DNA from: Alterluteimonas quercicellularis
GTDB lineage: Bacteria; Pseudomonadota; Gammaproteobacteria; Xanthomonadales; Xanthomonadaceae
DNA: 64,000 bases
NCBI RefSeq assembly: GCF_021191635.1
Contig: NZ_JAIWPR010000024.1
Coordinates: 1 to 64,000, forward strand
Reading direction: 5' to 3'
The translations under genes and the position numbers were made by a program. Under the pieces are notes generated by a model. The model was not told the DNA's origin. It worked only from the letters and a program-made list of their open reading frames with translations, and ran no database searches. Shown in pieces: positions 41,410-49,633 of this stretch (within the stretch, counting starts at the first letter, position 1; every line of letters starts with the position of its first letter).

Positions 41410-41565
41410 CGTGTGCTCCTCCTGTGGGAACGGGACCGCCGCGACCACCGCGCGGCCCGGGATGAGCGCGATGTAGCGTCCGTGCCGCCGGTTTCAAGAG
41501 GGGGGCGGCCGGGCCCGGCGACGAGCGGCTAGACTGCGTTCACCCATCCCCCAGCGAGGCTCCCC

Positions 41566-42045
41566 ATGCCCATCCAGCCCGGCGATCGCATCCCCGAAGT
41601 GGTGCTCAAGTACTTCGACGACGGCGTCCAGGCCATCGACACCCCGACCCTGTTCGAGCACCGCAAGGTGGTGCTGTTCGCGGTGCCCGGCGCGTTCACC
41701 CCCACCTGCTCGGAGCGCCACCTGCCGGGCTTCGTGGAGCATTTCGACGCGTTCCGCTCGCGCGGGATCGAGGTCGCCTGTCTGGCGGTCAACGACCCGT
41801 TCGTGATGCACGCCTGGGGCGAGCAGCTCGGCGTGCCCAGCGGCCTGCGGATGCTCTCCGACGGCAACGGCGACTTCGCCCGCGCGCTGGGGCTGGAGAT
41901 GGACGCCAGCGCCTACGGCATGGGCATGCGCGCCAAGCGCTTCGCGCTGTACGCCGAGGACGGCGTGGTGCGCGAGCTGTTCGTGGAGGCGCCGGGCGAG
42001 TTCAAGGTCTCCAGCGCCGAGCATGTGCTCGCCAGCATCGGGTGA
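41566..42045 (+). CDS. Peroxiredoxin, Prx5-like
   Basis: A 159-residue thiol peroxidase. The peroxidatic Cys48 lies in VPGAFTPTCSERHLPGF, the Prx5 (AhpC/TSA redoxin) signature, and Arg/Thr of the active site are present. Cys72 (EVACLAVND) is the conserved buried cysteine; no canonical C-terminal resolving cysteine is present, suggesting reduction by glutathione/glutaredoxin. Length matches Prx5 family members. Start ATG 41566. Likely monocistronic. Confidence 0.93.
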   Translation: MPIQPGDRIPEVVLKYFDDGVQAIDTPTLFEHRKVVLFAVPGAFTPTCSERHLPGFVEHFDAFRSRGIEVACLAVNDPFVMHAWGEQLGVPSGLRMLSDGNGDFARALGLEMDASAYGMGMRAKRFALYAEDGVVRELFVEAPGEFKVSSAEHVLASIG

Positions 42046-42194
42046 CGGCGTCGGCACCGCGCTGAAGGGTTCAGCGTCCTCACGCCCGCATGACCGGGAA
42101 TTCACGCCGGTCGCCGCGGGCGGCGCCTAGCGTCGGCGCGCGGCTTCCCGAACGCGGGCGCCGCGTTTCCCCCGACACGATGGAGAGTCCCGAG

Positions 42195-42329
42195 ATGAGC
42201 GCACAGAACCCGCAGGGCCGGCAGCCGACCCGCGACCAGCAGCAGCCCGGACGCGAGCAGGATCCCGACCGCCAGGGCGGCCGCGAGCAGCCGCGCCGCG
42301 AGCCGGGCCCGGGCGAGGAGGAGGAATAG
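42195..42329 (+). CDS. Small disordered Gln/Arg/Pro-rich protein
   Basis: A 44-residue product MSAQNPQGRQPTRDQQQPGR... ending in four glutamates. It is very polar and certainly disordered. GAGAGTCCCGAG lies before the ATG; an ATG five codons upstream (42180) is also possible. A strong bidirectional hairpin ends the unit at 42355-42381. No family recognised; coding is supported by the tidy start, stop and terminator, but it could be spurious. Confidence 0.5.
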   Translation: MSAQNPQGRQPTRDQQQPGREQDPDRQGGREQPRREPGPGEEEE

Positions 42330-42354
42330 CCTCCCGCCAGCCCCGCTGGAAAGC

Positions 42355-42381
42355 GAACGCCCGGCCCCGCGCCGGGCGTTC
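42355..42381. terminator. Bidirectional hairpin terminator
   Basis: Perfect 11-bp arms GAACGCCCGGC / GCCGGGCGTTC around CCCGC. It lies between the small protein (plus) and the spermidine synthase-like gene (minus), which end facing each other. Confidence 0.7.
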
Positions 42382-42386
42382 CGCTG

Positions 42387-43178
42387 TCAGGGGGCGCCGG
42401 CGAGCGCGCGCGCCACCCGCTCCAGCGCCGGCGCCAGCTGCGGTGCCGCCGCGGCGGGGAGGCCGGCCAGCAGCCGCTGCGCCGCCTCCGCCGGCGGCCG
42501 CGCGCCGGTCCAGGCGAAGGCGACCCGGTTCCGCATCCGCGCCTCGTCGACCCGCAGCACCCGGTCGGCACCGAAGACCGCGCGCAGCCGCTCCAGGTGC
42601 CGCTCGGCATCGGCGCAGAACAGGTTCACCGACAGCGCCCCGTCCGGCGCGAGCGCCCGCCGGCAGGCCGCGTAGAACTCTTCGGTCGCCAGCACCGGCG
42701 GGATGCCGGTCTCGTCGTAGCCGTCGACCAGCAGCACGTCGTAGCGCCCCGGGCGCGCGGCCACGAACTCGGCGCCGTCGCCGAGCAGCACCTGCAGCCG
42801 CGCGTCGTCGGCGGGCACCCCGAACTCGCCCCGCAGGCCGATGACCCAGGGGTTGTTCTCGACCACCTCAAGCCGCGCGCCCGGCAGGTAGCGGTGGACG
42901 AACTTGGCCTGCGAGCCGCCGCCCAGCCCGATCATGCCGATGCGCGCTGCCGCCGGCGCCCACAGCAGCGCGGCGAGCATGGTGCGGGTGTAGTCGATCA
43001 GCAGGCGGTCGGGATCCTCGGCCAGCATCCGGCTCTGGGTCTGGCGGCGGGTGAACTGCAGCGAGGCGTAGCGCCCGTAGCGGCGCACGAACGGCCGCCG
43101 CAGGCGCTTGCCCGAGGCGTCCACCGGACCGCGCAGGCGCGCCCACGCGCGCATCCACCAGCCGCCGCCTTCGCCCAT
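42387..43178 (-). CDS. Spermidine synthase-like methyltransferase-fold protein
   Basis: A 263-residue Rossmann-fold protein of the spermidine/spermine synthase superfamily. The nucleotide motif IGLGGGSQAKFVHRYLPGA corresponds to the SAM/decarboxylated-SAM site, followed by LEVVENNPWVI, LGDGAEFV and YDVLLVDGYDETGIPPVL. Many such proteins in Gammaproteobacteria have no proven spermidine synthase activity, and the typical N-terminal beta domain is short here. Start ATG 43178. It is divergent from the UbiM-like gene. Confidence 0.82.
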   Translation of the reverse strand: MGEGGGWWMRAWARLRGPVDASGKRLRRPFVRRYGRYASLQFTRRQTQSRMLAEDPDRLLIDYTRTMLAALLWAPAAARIGMIGLGGGSQAKFVHRYLPGARLEVVENNPWVIGLRGEFGVPADDARLQVLLGDGAEFVAARPGRYDVLLVDGYDETGIPPVLATEEFYAACRRALAPDGALSVNLFCADAERHLERLRAVFGADRVLRVDEARMRNRVAFAWTGARPPAEAAQRLLAGLPAAAAPQLAPALERVARALAGAP

Positions 43179-43299
43179 CGTGCCACCGAGTCGCCTTCGA
43201 GGGGGCAGAGCCTACCGCGCAGGCGCGCCCGGCGCGATGCGCTCCCGCATTGCGCCAGGTCAAGCCGCCGCCGCGCCGGAACGCATAGACTCTGCCCCC

Positions 43300-44562
43300 A
43301 TGACCGCATCCGCCTCTCCCTGGACGACCGACGTCGTCGTCATCGGTGCCGGCCCCGCCGGCCTCGCCCTGGCCTGCGCCCTGGCCCCGCTCGGCCTGCG
43401 CGTGGAGGTCGTCGAGCGGCAGCCGGAGGCGGCCCTGGCCGAGCCCGCCTTCGACGGCCGCGAGATCGCCCTCACCCACGGCTCGATGCGCCTGCTGCGC
43501 GAACTGGGCATCTGGGCGCACCTGCCCGGGGACGCGGCCTGGCCGCTGCGCGCGGCGCGGATCATGGAGCGCGACGCCTCCCGCGAACTGCGCGTGGACG
43601 GGCTGGAAAGCGGCCACGACCGCCTCGGCTGCCTGGTCGCCAACCACCTGATCCGCGCGGCCGCCTGGCGCGCGGTGCAGGCATTGCCGCAGGTGCGCGT
43701 CCACGCCGGCGCCTCGGTCGCCTCGGTGCGCACCGACGAGCGCGCCGCCGAGGTGACCCTGGCCGACGGCCGCGTGCTGCGCGCCGGGCTGCTGGCCGCG
43801 GCCGACAGCCGCTTCTCGCAGACCCGGCAGGCGCTGGGCATCGAGGCCGACCTGCACGACTTCGGCCGCCACATGCTGGTGTGCCGCATGCGCCACGACG
43901 AGGTGAGCAACGAGGGCGAGGCCTGGCAGTGGTTCGGCGACGCGCAGACGCGCGCGGTGCTGCCGCTGGACGCGCACACCTCCTCGGTGGTGCTGACCCT
44001 GGCCGGCCACGAGGCCGCGCGGCTGGAGGCGCTCGACGACGAGGCCTACGCGCGCGAGGTCGAGCGCCGGCTGGAACGCCGCCTCGGCCCGATGCGCACC
44101 GCCAGCAGCCGCCACCGCTACCCGCTGGTCGCGGTGTACGCGCGCCGCTTCGCCGCCACCCGGGCCGCGCTGGTGGGCGACGCCGCGGTGGGCATGCACC
44201 CGGTCACCGCGCACGGCTTCAACCTCGGCCTGGCCGGCGTCGAGCGCCTGGCCGAGGCGGTGCGGCTGTCCCTGCAGCGCCACGCCGACCCGGCGCACCC
44301 GCAGGCGCTGGCGCGCTACGACCGCCGCCACCGCCGCGGCAGCCTGCCGCTGTTCCTGGCCACCCGCGCGGTGGTGGAGCTGTACACCGACGACCGCGCC
44401 GCGATGCGCCCGCTGCGGCGGCTGGCGCTGGGCGCCAGCGCCCGCCTGGCGCCGTTCCGCCGCGCGCTGGCGGCCGGGCTGATGGACGAGGGCCCGGTCG
44501 ATCCGCCGCTGCCCGCGCGCCTGCGCACCGCGCTGGACTGGCTGCGCCCGCGCGCGCACTGA
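43300..44562 (+). CDS. ubiM: Ubiquinone-pathway FAD hydroxylase, UbiM-like
   Basis: A 420-residue flavoprotein hydroxylase of the UbiH/UbiF/COQ6 family acting in ubiquinone synthesis on the inner membrane surface. FAD motif GAGPAG at 16-21, the DG-type motif LLAAADSRFSQTRQ, and GDAAVGMHPVTAHGFNLGL, where UbiH/UbiF have a LHPxAGQGxN-type sequence. The VGMHPVTAHGFN form is that of UbiM, a C5-hydroxylase found in Neisseria and some xanthomonads; this subfamily call rests on that motif. Start ATG 43300. A hairpin separates it from the DUF4105 gene. Confidence 0.82.
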   Translation: MTASASPWTTDVVVIGAGPAGLALACALAPLGLRVEVVERQPEAALAEPAFDGREIALTHGSMRLLRELGIWAHLPGDAAWPLRAARIMERDASRELRVDGLESGHDRLGCLVANHLIRAAAWRAVQALPQVRVHAGASVASVRTDERAAEVTLADGRVLRAGLLAAADSRFSQTRQALGIEADLHDFGRHMLVCRMRHDEVSNEGEAWQWFGDAQTRAVLPLDAHTSSVVLTLAGHEAARLEALDDEAYAREVERRLERRLGPMRTASSRHRYPLVAVYARRFAATRAALVGDAAVGMHPVTAHGFNLGLAGVERLAEAVRLSLQRHADPAHPQALARYDRRHRRGSLPLFLATRAVVELYTDDRAAMRPLRRLALGASARLAPFRRALAAGLMDEGPVDPPLPARLRTALDWLRPRAH

Positions 44563-44609
44563 TGGCGGCCGTGGGGGGCGGAGCGCCCGCGTCGACGCCG
44601 CCGTCCCGC

Positions 44610-44633
44610 GTGCCTGCCGGACCCGGCAGGCAC
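44610..44633 (+). other. Perfect hairpin just before the DUF4105 gene
   Basis: Arms GTGCCTGCCGG (44610-44620) and CCGGCAGGCAC (44623-44633), 8 bases before the ATG at 44642. No T-tract follows; it may mark the end of the ubiM transcript or affect ribosome access. Confidence 0.5.
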
Positions 44634-44641
44634 AGCGACCG

Positions 44642-45676
44642 ATGACGGACAGGACCCGGAGCGCCCCCGCGCGCTGGCGCGCGGCGCTGCGCGTCCTGCT
44701 GACGGCGCTCGCGCTGGCCTGCGCGGCCTGGGGCGCGCTGGCGCTGTGGTACCAGGGGCCGTCGCAGCCCGCGCTGCGCGCGGCGGTGCCGGCGCTCTGG
44801 CTCGCGCTGGCGGCCGCCGCCGTCCACGGGCTGTGGACGGGGCGGCGCGCGGCGCCGCTGCTGTGGGCGGCCGCGTTCGCCGCGCTGCTCGGCTGGTGGA
44901 GCACGCTCGCGCCCTCGCACGACCGGGTCTGGGCGGACGACGTCGCGCGGCTGCTGCGCGCCGAGGTCGACGGCGACCGCGTGGTCATGCACAACGTGCG
45001 CGACTTCGAGTGGCGCACCCCCGAGGACTACGACGTGCGCTGGGAGACCCGGAGCTACGACCTGCGCCGCCTGCGCAGCGCCGACCTGGTGATGTCGTAC
45101 TGGATGGGCCCGGCGATCGCCCACACCCTCGTCTCCTTCGGCTTCGACGACGGCGAGCGGGTGGTGTTCTCGCTGGAGATCCGCAAGGAGCGCGAAGAGC
45201 GCTTCTCCGCCATCGGCGGGTTCTTCCGCGAGTTCGAGTCGGTGCTGATCGCCGCCGACGAGCGCGACATCGTGCGCACCCGCAGCAACGCCCGCGGCGA
45301 GGAGGTCTACCTGTATCGCCTCAACGTGCCGCCGCAGGAACTGCGCGCGCTGTTCTTCGGCTACCTCGACGAGGCCGAGCGCATCCGCCGCGCGCCGGCC
45401 TTCTACAACACCGTGACCAGCAACTGCACCACGATCGTGTTCGACCTGGCCCGCCGGCTGGCGCCGGGCCTGCCGCTGGACCTGCGCCTGCTGCTGTCGG
45501 GCTACTTCGACGGCTACGCCTACGACCAGGGCGGGCTCGCCCCCGGCTTCGACCTCGCCACGCTGCGGGCGCGCGGCCACATCAACGCGCGCGCCCGCGC
45601 CGCCGGCCGTGCCGACTTCCCGCGGGCCATCCGCGTCGGGGTGCCCGGCGTGCCGCCGGAGGAGACCGCGCAATAG
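44642..45676 (+). CDS. DUF4105 membrane protein
   Basis: A 344-residue protein with two or three hydrophobic segments at the N-terminus (ALRVLLTALALACAAWGALAL, ALWLALAAAAVHGLW, AAPLLWAAAFAALLGWW) and a large periplasmic DUF4105 domain from about residue 95. Recognisable parts are NVRDFEWRTPEDYDVRWETR, SYWMGPAIAHTLVSFGFDDG and the conserved cysteine region FYNTVTSNCTTIVFDLARR. Bacterial DUF4105 proteins have no firm function; similarity to Lnb-type acyl-transfer/lipoprotein modifying enzymes has been noted for the fold (thiol residue in SNCTT). Start ATG 44642. Confidence 0.88.
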   Translation: MTDRTRSAPARWRAALRVLLTALALACAAWGALALWYQGPSQPALRAAVPALWLALAAAAVHGLWTGRRAAPLLWAAAFAALLGWWSTLAPSHDRVWADDVARLLRAEVDGDRVVMHNVRDFEWRTPEDYDVRWETRSYDLRRLRSADLVMSYWMGPAIAHTLVSFGFDDGERVVFSLEIRKEREERFSAIGGFFREFESVLIAADERDIVRTRSNARGEEVYLYRLNVPPQELRALFFGYLDEAERIRRAPAFYNTVTSNCTTIVFDLARRLAPGLPLDLRLLLSGYFDGYAYDQGGLAPGFDLATLRARGHINARARAAGRADFPRAIRVGVPGVPPEETAQ

Positions 45677-45862
45677 GGCCGCCCGTCCCCACCGTGCCGG
45701 TCGTGTCGCGTGCCGCGCGCATCGTCCCTTCTCCCGCCAGCGGGGGCAGGGAACTGCGGCGCCCCCTGCACGTCGCCACGGTCCAAGGCTGCGACCCTCC
45801 GCCCGCCCGGCGCATCCGGACTGGGGAAGCGCCGCCGTTCCGCGGCGCAGCCGGAGTCCCCG

Positions 45863-47161
45863 ATGCGCCTCGTTCCGCCCGCGAGCGCCTGCCTCGCGCT
45901 CGCCGCCCTGCTCGCGCTGGCGTTGCCGGCCCACGCCGCGCCGCCAGCGCCCCGCGAGGTCGCCGGCCGCGTCGCCGACGCCGTGGCCGCCCGCTACTGG
46001 GACCCCGCCGCGGGCGAGCGCATCGGCGACGCCCTGCGCGAACGCGCGGCCGCCGGCGCCTTCGACGGCTTCGACGATCCGCGCGAACTCGCCTCCGCCC
46101 TCGGCGACGCGCTGCGGCCCCACGACGCCCATTTCCGCGTCGCCTGGACGCCCCCCGGCACCGCCGATACGGGCGCGGCGCCCCCGGCGTGGTCGCCGGA
46201 ACGCGCCGCGCTGCGCGACCTGCGCTCGGGCCACGGCATCCGCCGCGTCGAGCGCCTGCCCGGCAACGTCGGCCTGCTGGAGCTCGACCGCTTCGTCGAT
46301 TTCGACGAGCGGGACCCGCAGGCGCCGGCCCGCCTCGCCATCGACGCGGCGCTGCGCCTGCTGGCCGGCGCCGACGCGCTGCTGATCGACGTGCGCGGCA
46401 ACGGCGGCGGCTCGACCGCCATGGTCGGCTACCTCGCCAGCGCCTTCGTCCCCGCCGGCGCCGACGTCTACAACACCTTCCGCCGCCGCGGGGGCACCAG
46501 CAGCGAGGCGCCGGCGATCCCGCACCCCGCCCCCGACCTCGCCCGCCCGCTGTACGTCCTCGCCAGCGCGCGCACCGCCTCGGCGGCGGAGTCCTTCGCC
46601 TACACGCTGCAGCAGGCCGGCCGCGCGCGGGTCGTGGGCGAGGCCAGCGCCGGCGCGGCCAACCCCGGCGGGATGGTGCCGGCCGGCGGCGGCTTCGAGG
46701 TGTTCGTGTCCGACGGCTCGCCGCGCAACCCGCGCAGCGGCCGCAACTGGGAAGGCACCGGCGTGCGCCCGGACGAGGCGGCCGACGCAGACGGTGCGCT
46801 CGCCCTGGCCCACCGCCGGGCCCTGGAACGCGTGCTGCCGTCGCTGGCGGCGCCCGCGGCCGAGGAGGCGCGCTGGGTGATCGAGGCGCTGGCCGCGCCG
46901 CCCGCGCCGCCCGCACCGGCGTGGCGGGCCTACGCCGGCCGCTATGGCGACACCGAAGTGCGCCTGGACGACACAGGCCTGGCGTTGCGGCAGGGCGGCC
47001 GCCCGGCGCGGCGCCTGCGCGCGCTGGGCGCGGACCGCTTCGCCTTCGCCGACGATCCCGCCGCGCGGGTGCGTTTCCTGCATGGCGACGGCGGGCGCGT
47101 GCAGGCCCTGGAGGTGCTCGACGCCTGGGGCGGCCAGCGCCGCCTGCGGCGCGACCCCTGA
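45863..47161 (+). CDS. S41-family peptidase, exported
   Basis: A 432-residue protein with a signal peptide (residues 1-25, ending AHAAPP), so periplasmic or secreted. The N-terminal helical region is followed directly by the S41 catalytic core: LLIDVRGNGGGSTAMVGYL at 173-191, and SARTASAAESFAYTLQ with nucleophile Ser240 and Glu243. No PDZ domain is evident, unlike CtpA-type proteases; this is the interphotoreceptor-retinoid-binding-protein-like form. A C-terminal beta domain (about 360-432, AYAGRYGDTEVRLDDTGLAL) resembles DUF3471. Start ATG 45863 gives the signal peptide. A CTTCTCCCGCCAGCGGGGG repeat precedes it. Confidence 0.85.
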   Translation: MRLVPPASACLALAALLALALPAHAAPPAPREVAGRVADAVAARYWDPAAGERIGDALRERAAAGAFDGFDDPRELASALGDALRPHDAHFRVAWTPPGTADTGAAPPAWSPERAALRDLRSGHGIRRVERLPGNVGLLELDRFVDFDERDPQAPARLAIDAALRLLAGADALLIDVRGNGGGSTAMVGYLASAFVPAGADVYNTFRRRGGTSSEAPAIPHPAPDLARPLYVLASARTASAAESFAYTLQQAGRARVVGEASAGAANPGGMVPAGGGFEVFVSDGSPRNPRSGRNWEGTGVRPDEAADADGALALAHRRALERVLPSLAAPAAEEARWVIEALAAPPAPPAPAWRAYAGRYGDTEVRLDDTGLALRQGGRPARRLRALGADRFAFADDPAARVRFLHGDGGRVQALEVLDAWGGQRRLRRDP

Positions 47162-47198
47162 GCGGGCGCGGGCGCGCGCTCCATGAGAGGATGCGCGC

Positions 47199-47411
47199 AT
47201 GCAACGCATCCGCTTCTCGCTCGACCGCGACTTCGTCGAACTCAACCAGCTGCTCAAGCTCGTCGGGCTGGTCGACAGCGGCGGCGCCGGCAAGGCCCTG
47301 GTGGCGGCCGGCGAGGTCCGCGTGGACGGCGCGACCGAACTGCGCAAGACCGCCAAGATCCGCGCCGGCCAGCGGGTGCGCGTGGGCGATGCGGAGATCG
47401 AGGTCCTGTAG
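47199..47411 (+). CDS. S4-domain RNA-binding protein (YbcJ-like)
   Basis: A 70-residue protein that is a single S4 domain: FVELNQLLKLVGLVDSGGAG, then the RNA-binding signature KALVAAGEVRVDGATELRKT, and RVRVGDAEIEVL. It matches the YbcJ/RlbA group, small RNA-binding proteins of poorly known role. Start ATG 47199. The UAG stop is part of the GTAGGAGCG repeat end that follows immediately. Confidence 0.92.
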   Translation: MQRIRFSLDRDFVELNQLLKLVGLVDSGGAGKALVAAGEVRVDGATELRKTAKIRAGQRVRVGDAEIEVL

Positions 47412-47527
47412 GAGCGCGCTCGCGCGCGATGCTCCTTCCACCGGCGCCGGACGCACCGTCCGCGAGCGCGCTGCGACGGCGTTGAAGCGTACCGATCGAA
47501 AGGCATCGCGCGCGAGCGCGCTCCTAC
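47408..47527. repeat. GTAGGAGCG palindromic repeat
   Basis: The left end GTAGGAGCGCGCTCGCGCGC lies at the S4 gene's stop and the right end GCGCGAGCGCGCTCCTAC at 47510-47527. An internal GCGAGCGCGCTGCGACG at about 47463 suggests partial internal duplication. Confidence 0.85.
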
Positions 47528-47588
47528 CTGAACCGTCCCGCCGCGTCTGCACGGGCGCCTCATGCGCCGGGCGCCAGCATGCGCGGCC

Positions 47589-48431
47589 ATGAGCGACGGA
47601 ACCGACGCATCCCCCCGCTGGCTGCGCGAGGCCAAGGCCCTCGCCGCGCGGCCCTGCGACGACTGGGACCTGGTGCTGGGCGACGGCCCGGTGCTGGCGG
47701 CCGCGATCCACGACGGGCACACGATGCGCGAATCGCTGCGCGGGCGGCTGCGCATCGACACCGCGTCGCGCCGCCGCGACGAGGATCCGCTCACCGGGCT
47801 GTTCACCAGCGTCGGCGACGTGCGCCTGCGCGGGCGCCGCTCGCGCTTCGAGGTCGACCTGAACCGCCCGCGCGACAAGGCGCTGTCCAGCGACCCCGCC
47901 GACACCTGGGGCATCCGCTTCTGGAACGGCGAGCTGCCCGCCGAGGAGGTCGAGCGCTCCCTCGCGATCCACGACCGCTTCTACGCGATGGCCGCCGAGC
48001 TGCTCGACACGCTGCTCGACCGCCACCGCAGCCTGCTGGTGCTCGACCTGCACAGCTACAACCATCGCCGCGACGGCGCCGAGGCCGATCCGGCGCCGGA
48101 GGACGACAACCCCGAGATCGACCTCGGCGCGACCACCCTCGACCGCGGGCGCTGGGGCGGGGTGGTGGACGCGTTCGCCGAGGCGCTGCGCGCGCAGCCG
48201 GTCGCCGGGGGCCGCCCCGACGTGCGCGAGAACGTGCGCTACCCGGGCGGCGGTTACTTCCCGGAATGGATCCACGCCCGCTACGGCGACCGTATCTGCA
48301 CGCTCTCCATCGAGTACAAGAAGACCTTCATGGACGAGTGGGCGGGCCAGGCCGACATCGCCCGCCTGTACGACCTGCGCGAGGGCCTGGAGCGCGCGGT
48401 GGCCGCGGTGCGCGGGGCCTTCGGCGCATGA
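47589..48431 (+). CDS. N-formylglutamate amidohydrolase family protein
   Basis: A 280-residue zinc hydrolase of the N-formylglutamate amidohydrolase family (PF05013). AAIHDGHTMRES, TGLFTSVGDVRLRGRRSRFEVDLNRPRDKAL and LLVLDLHSYNHRRDG hold the expected metal and substrate residues; a late VRYPGGGYFPEWIHARYGDR and TLSIEYKKTFMDEW follow. It is not next to histidine-degradation genes but starts a three-gene cluster with a DUF1704 metallopeptidase and an ATP-grasp enzyme (4-base overlaps), so it may hydrolyse a related N-acyl-glutamate or peptide. Start ATG 47589. Confidence 0.86.
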   Translation: MSDGTDASPRWLREAKALAARPCDDWDLVLGDGPVLAAAIHDGHTMRESLRGRLRIDTASRRRDEDPLTGLFTSVGDVRLRGRRSRFEVDLNRPRDKALSSDPADTWGIRFWNGELPAEEVERSLAIHDRFYAMAAELLDTLLDRHRSLLVLDLHSYNHRRDGAEADPAPEDDNPEIDLGATTLDRGRWGGVVDAFAEALRAQPVAGGRPDVRENVRYPGGGYFPEWIHARYGDRICTLSIEYKKTFMDEWAGQADIARLYDLREGLERAVAAVRGAFGA

Positions 48432-49633
48432 AGGACGCCGCGCCCTGCCCGTCCGGCGCCCCGCGCGCCCTGCCGCCGGTGGCCGCGGCGGTGGATGCCG
48501 GGCTGGCGAGGCTGGACGCCGAGCTCGACTGGCTGCTGGCGCTGTCGCCGATCGGCAACGAGTCGCTGTGGCGGGACTTCGAGGACAGCGGACGCCGCGA
48601 GGCGCCCGCGCTGCGCTACATCGACCTGGAGCTCGACCTCGACGCCGCCGACGCGCGCCTGCGCGCGCTGCCCGTGGACGCGGTCGAGTCGCCGCTGCTG
48701 GCCGGCCTGCTGGCCGAGAAGCGCGACGAGCTGGCGCGCCAGGTCGAGCTGGTGCGGCTGCGCGGGGACGAGGGCTTCGTCGAGGCCAGCATCGCGCTGT
48801 TCGGCGGCGTCGAGCCCGAGCTGCTGGCGCTGGCCGAGGAGATCCTGCGCGAGGTGCCGACCGGCGCGCCGCTGCAGGCCGACGCCGGCATCGACGAGGT
48901 GATGGCGGCGGTGGAGGACGAGCTGGCCTGGTACGGCGAGCGCGCGCCCGGCTTCCACGCCGAGGTGATCGTCGACACCGACCTCAACTCGATGATGATG
49001 GTCTCGCACGGCGTGTTCTACGTGGACGGCAACGCCCGCCTGCCGCGGGCGCGGGTGCAGCCGCTGATCCAGCACGAGATCGGCACCCACGTGGTCACCC
49101 GCCACAACGGCGCGCGCCAGCCGCTGGCCCAGCTCAAGGTGGGGCTGGCCCACTACGACGCGCTGCAGGAAGGCCTGGGCGTGCTGTCGGAGTTCCTGGC
49201 CGGCTACCTGCCGGGCGAGCGCCTGCGGGTGCTGGCCGCGCGCGTGGTGGCCACCGCGATGGCGCTGGACGGCCACGGGGTGCCGGAGATCTTCGAGCGG
49301 CTGCACGCGGCCGAGGGGCTGCCGACCGACGACGCCTTCGACGTCGCCGTGCGCGCGCTGCGCGGCGGCGGGCTGACCAAGGACGCGGTGTACCTGCGCG
49401 GCCTGCGCGACCTGGTGGCCCACCTGCGCGGGGGCGGCGACTTCGAGGCGCTGTTCGCCGGCAAGTTCGCGCTCGCCCATCTGCCCGCGCTCGAGGCGCT
49501 GCGGCGGGAGGGCTGGCTGGCCGAGCCCGCGCTGCTGCCCCGCTATGCCGGGCGCGACGACGTCCACGACAGGCTGATGCTGTGCCGCAGCCTGCCCGTG
49601 CAACACCTCTACCACACGGAACCCGCCGCATGA
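48428..49633 (+). CDS. DUF1704 metallopeptidase (QEGLA-motif, MATCAP-related)
   Basis: A 401-residue protein of the DUF1704 family, bacterial members of which are annotated as flavohemoglobin-expression-modulating QEGLA proteins and eukaryotic relatives of which are tubulin tyrosine carboxypeptidases (MATCAP). The zinc motif HEIGTH is at 216-221 and the QEGLA motif is present as QEGLG at 247-251 within YDALQEGLGVLSEFLAG, which supplies the third ligand/acid residue. It is cytoplasmic by the lack of a signal. Translationally coupled at both ends by ATGA overlaps to the amidohydrolase and ATP-grasp genes, pointing to one pathway. Confidence 0.86.
   Translation: MKDAAPCPSGAPRALPPVAAAVDAGLARLDAELDWLLALSPIGNESLWRDFEDSGRREAPALRYIDLELDLDAADARLRALPVDAVESPLLAGLLAEKRDELARQVELVRLRGDEGFVEASIALFGGVEPELLALAEEILREVPTGAPLQADAGIDEVMAAVEDELAWYGERAPGFHAEVIVDTDLNSMMMVSHGVFYVDGNARLPRARVQPLIQHEIGTHVVTRHNGARQPLAQLKVGLAHYDALQEGLGVLSEFLAGYLPGERLRVLAARVVATAMALDGHGVPEIFERLHAAEGLPTDDAFDVAVRALRGGGLTKDAVYLRGLRDLVAHLRGGGDFEALFAGKFALAHLPALEALRREGWLAEPALLPRYAGRDDVHDRLMLCRSLPVQHLYHTEPAA

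Noticed and set aside
44219-47914. A 1231-codon minus-strand open frame
   Set aside because: Antisense shadow of the DUF4105, S41 and S4 genes, with repetitive Arg/Gly/Ala composition.
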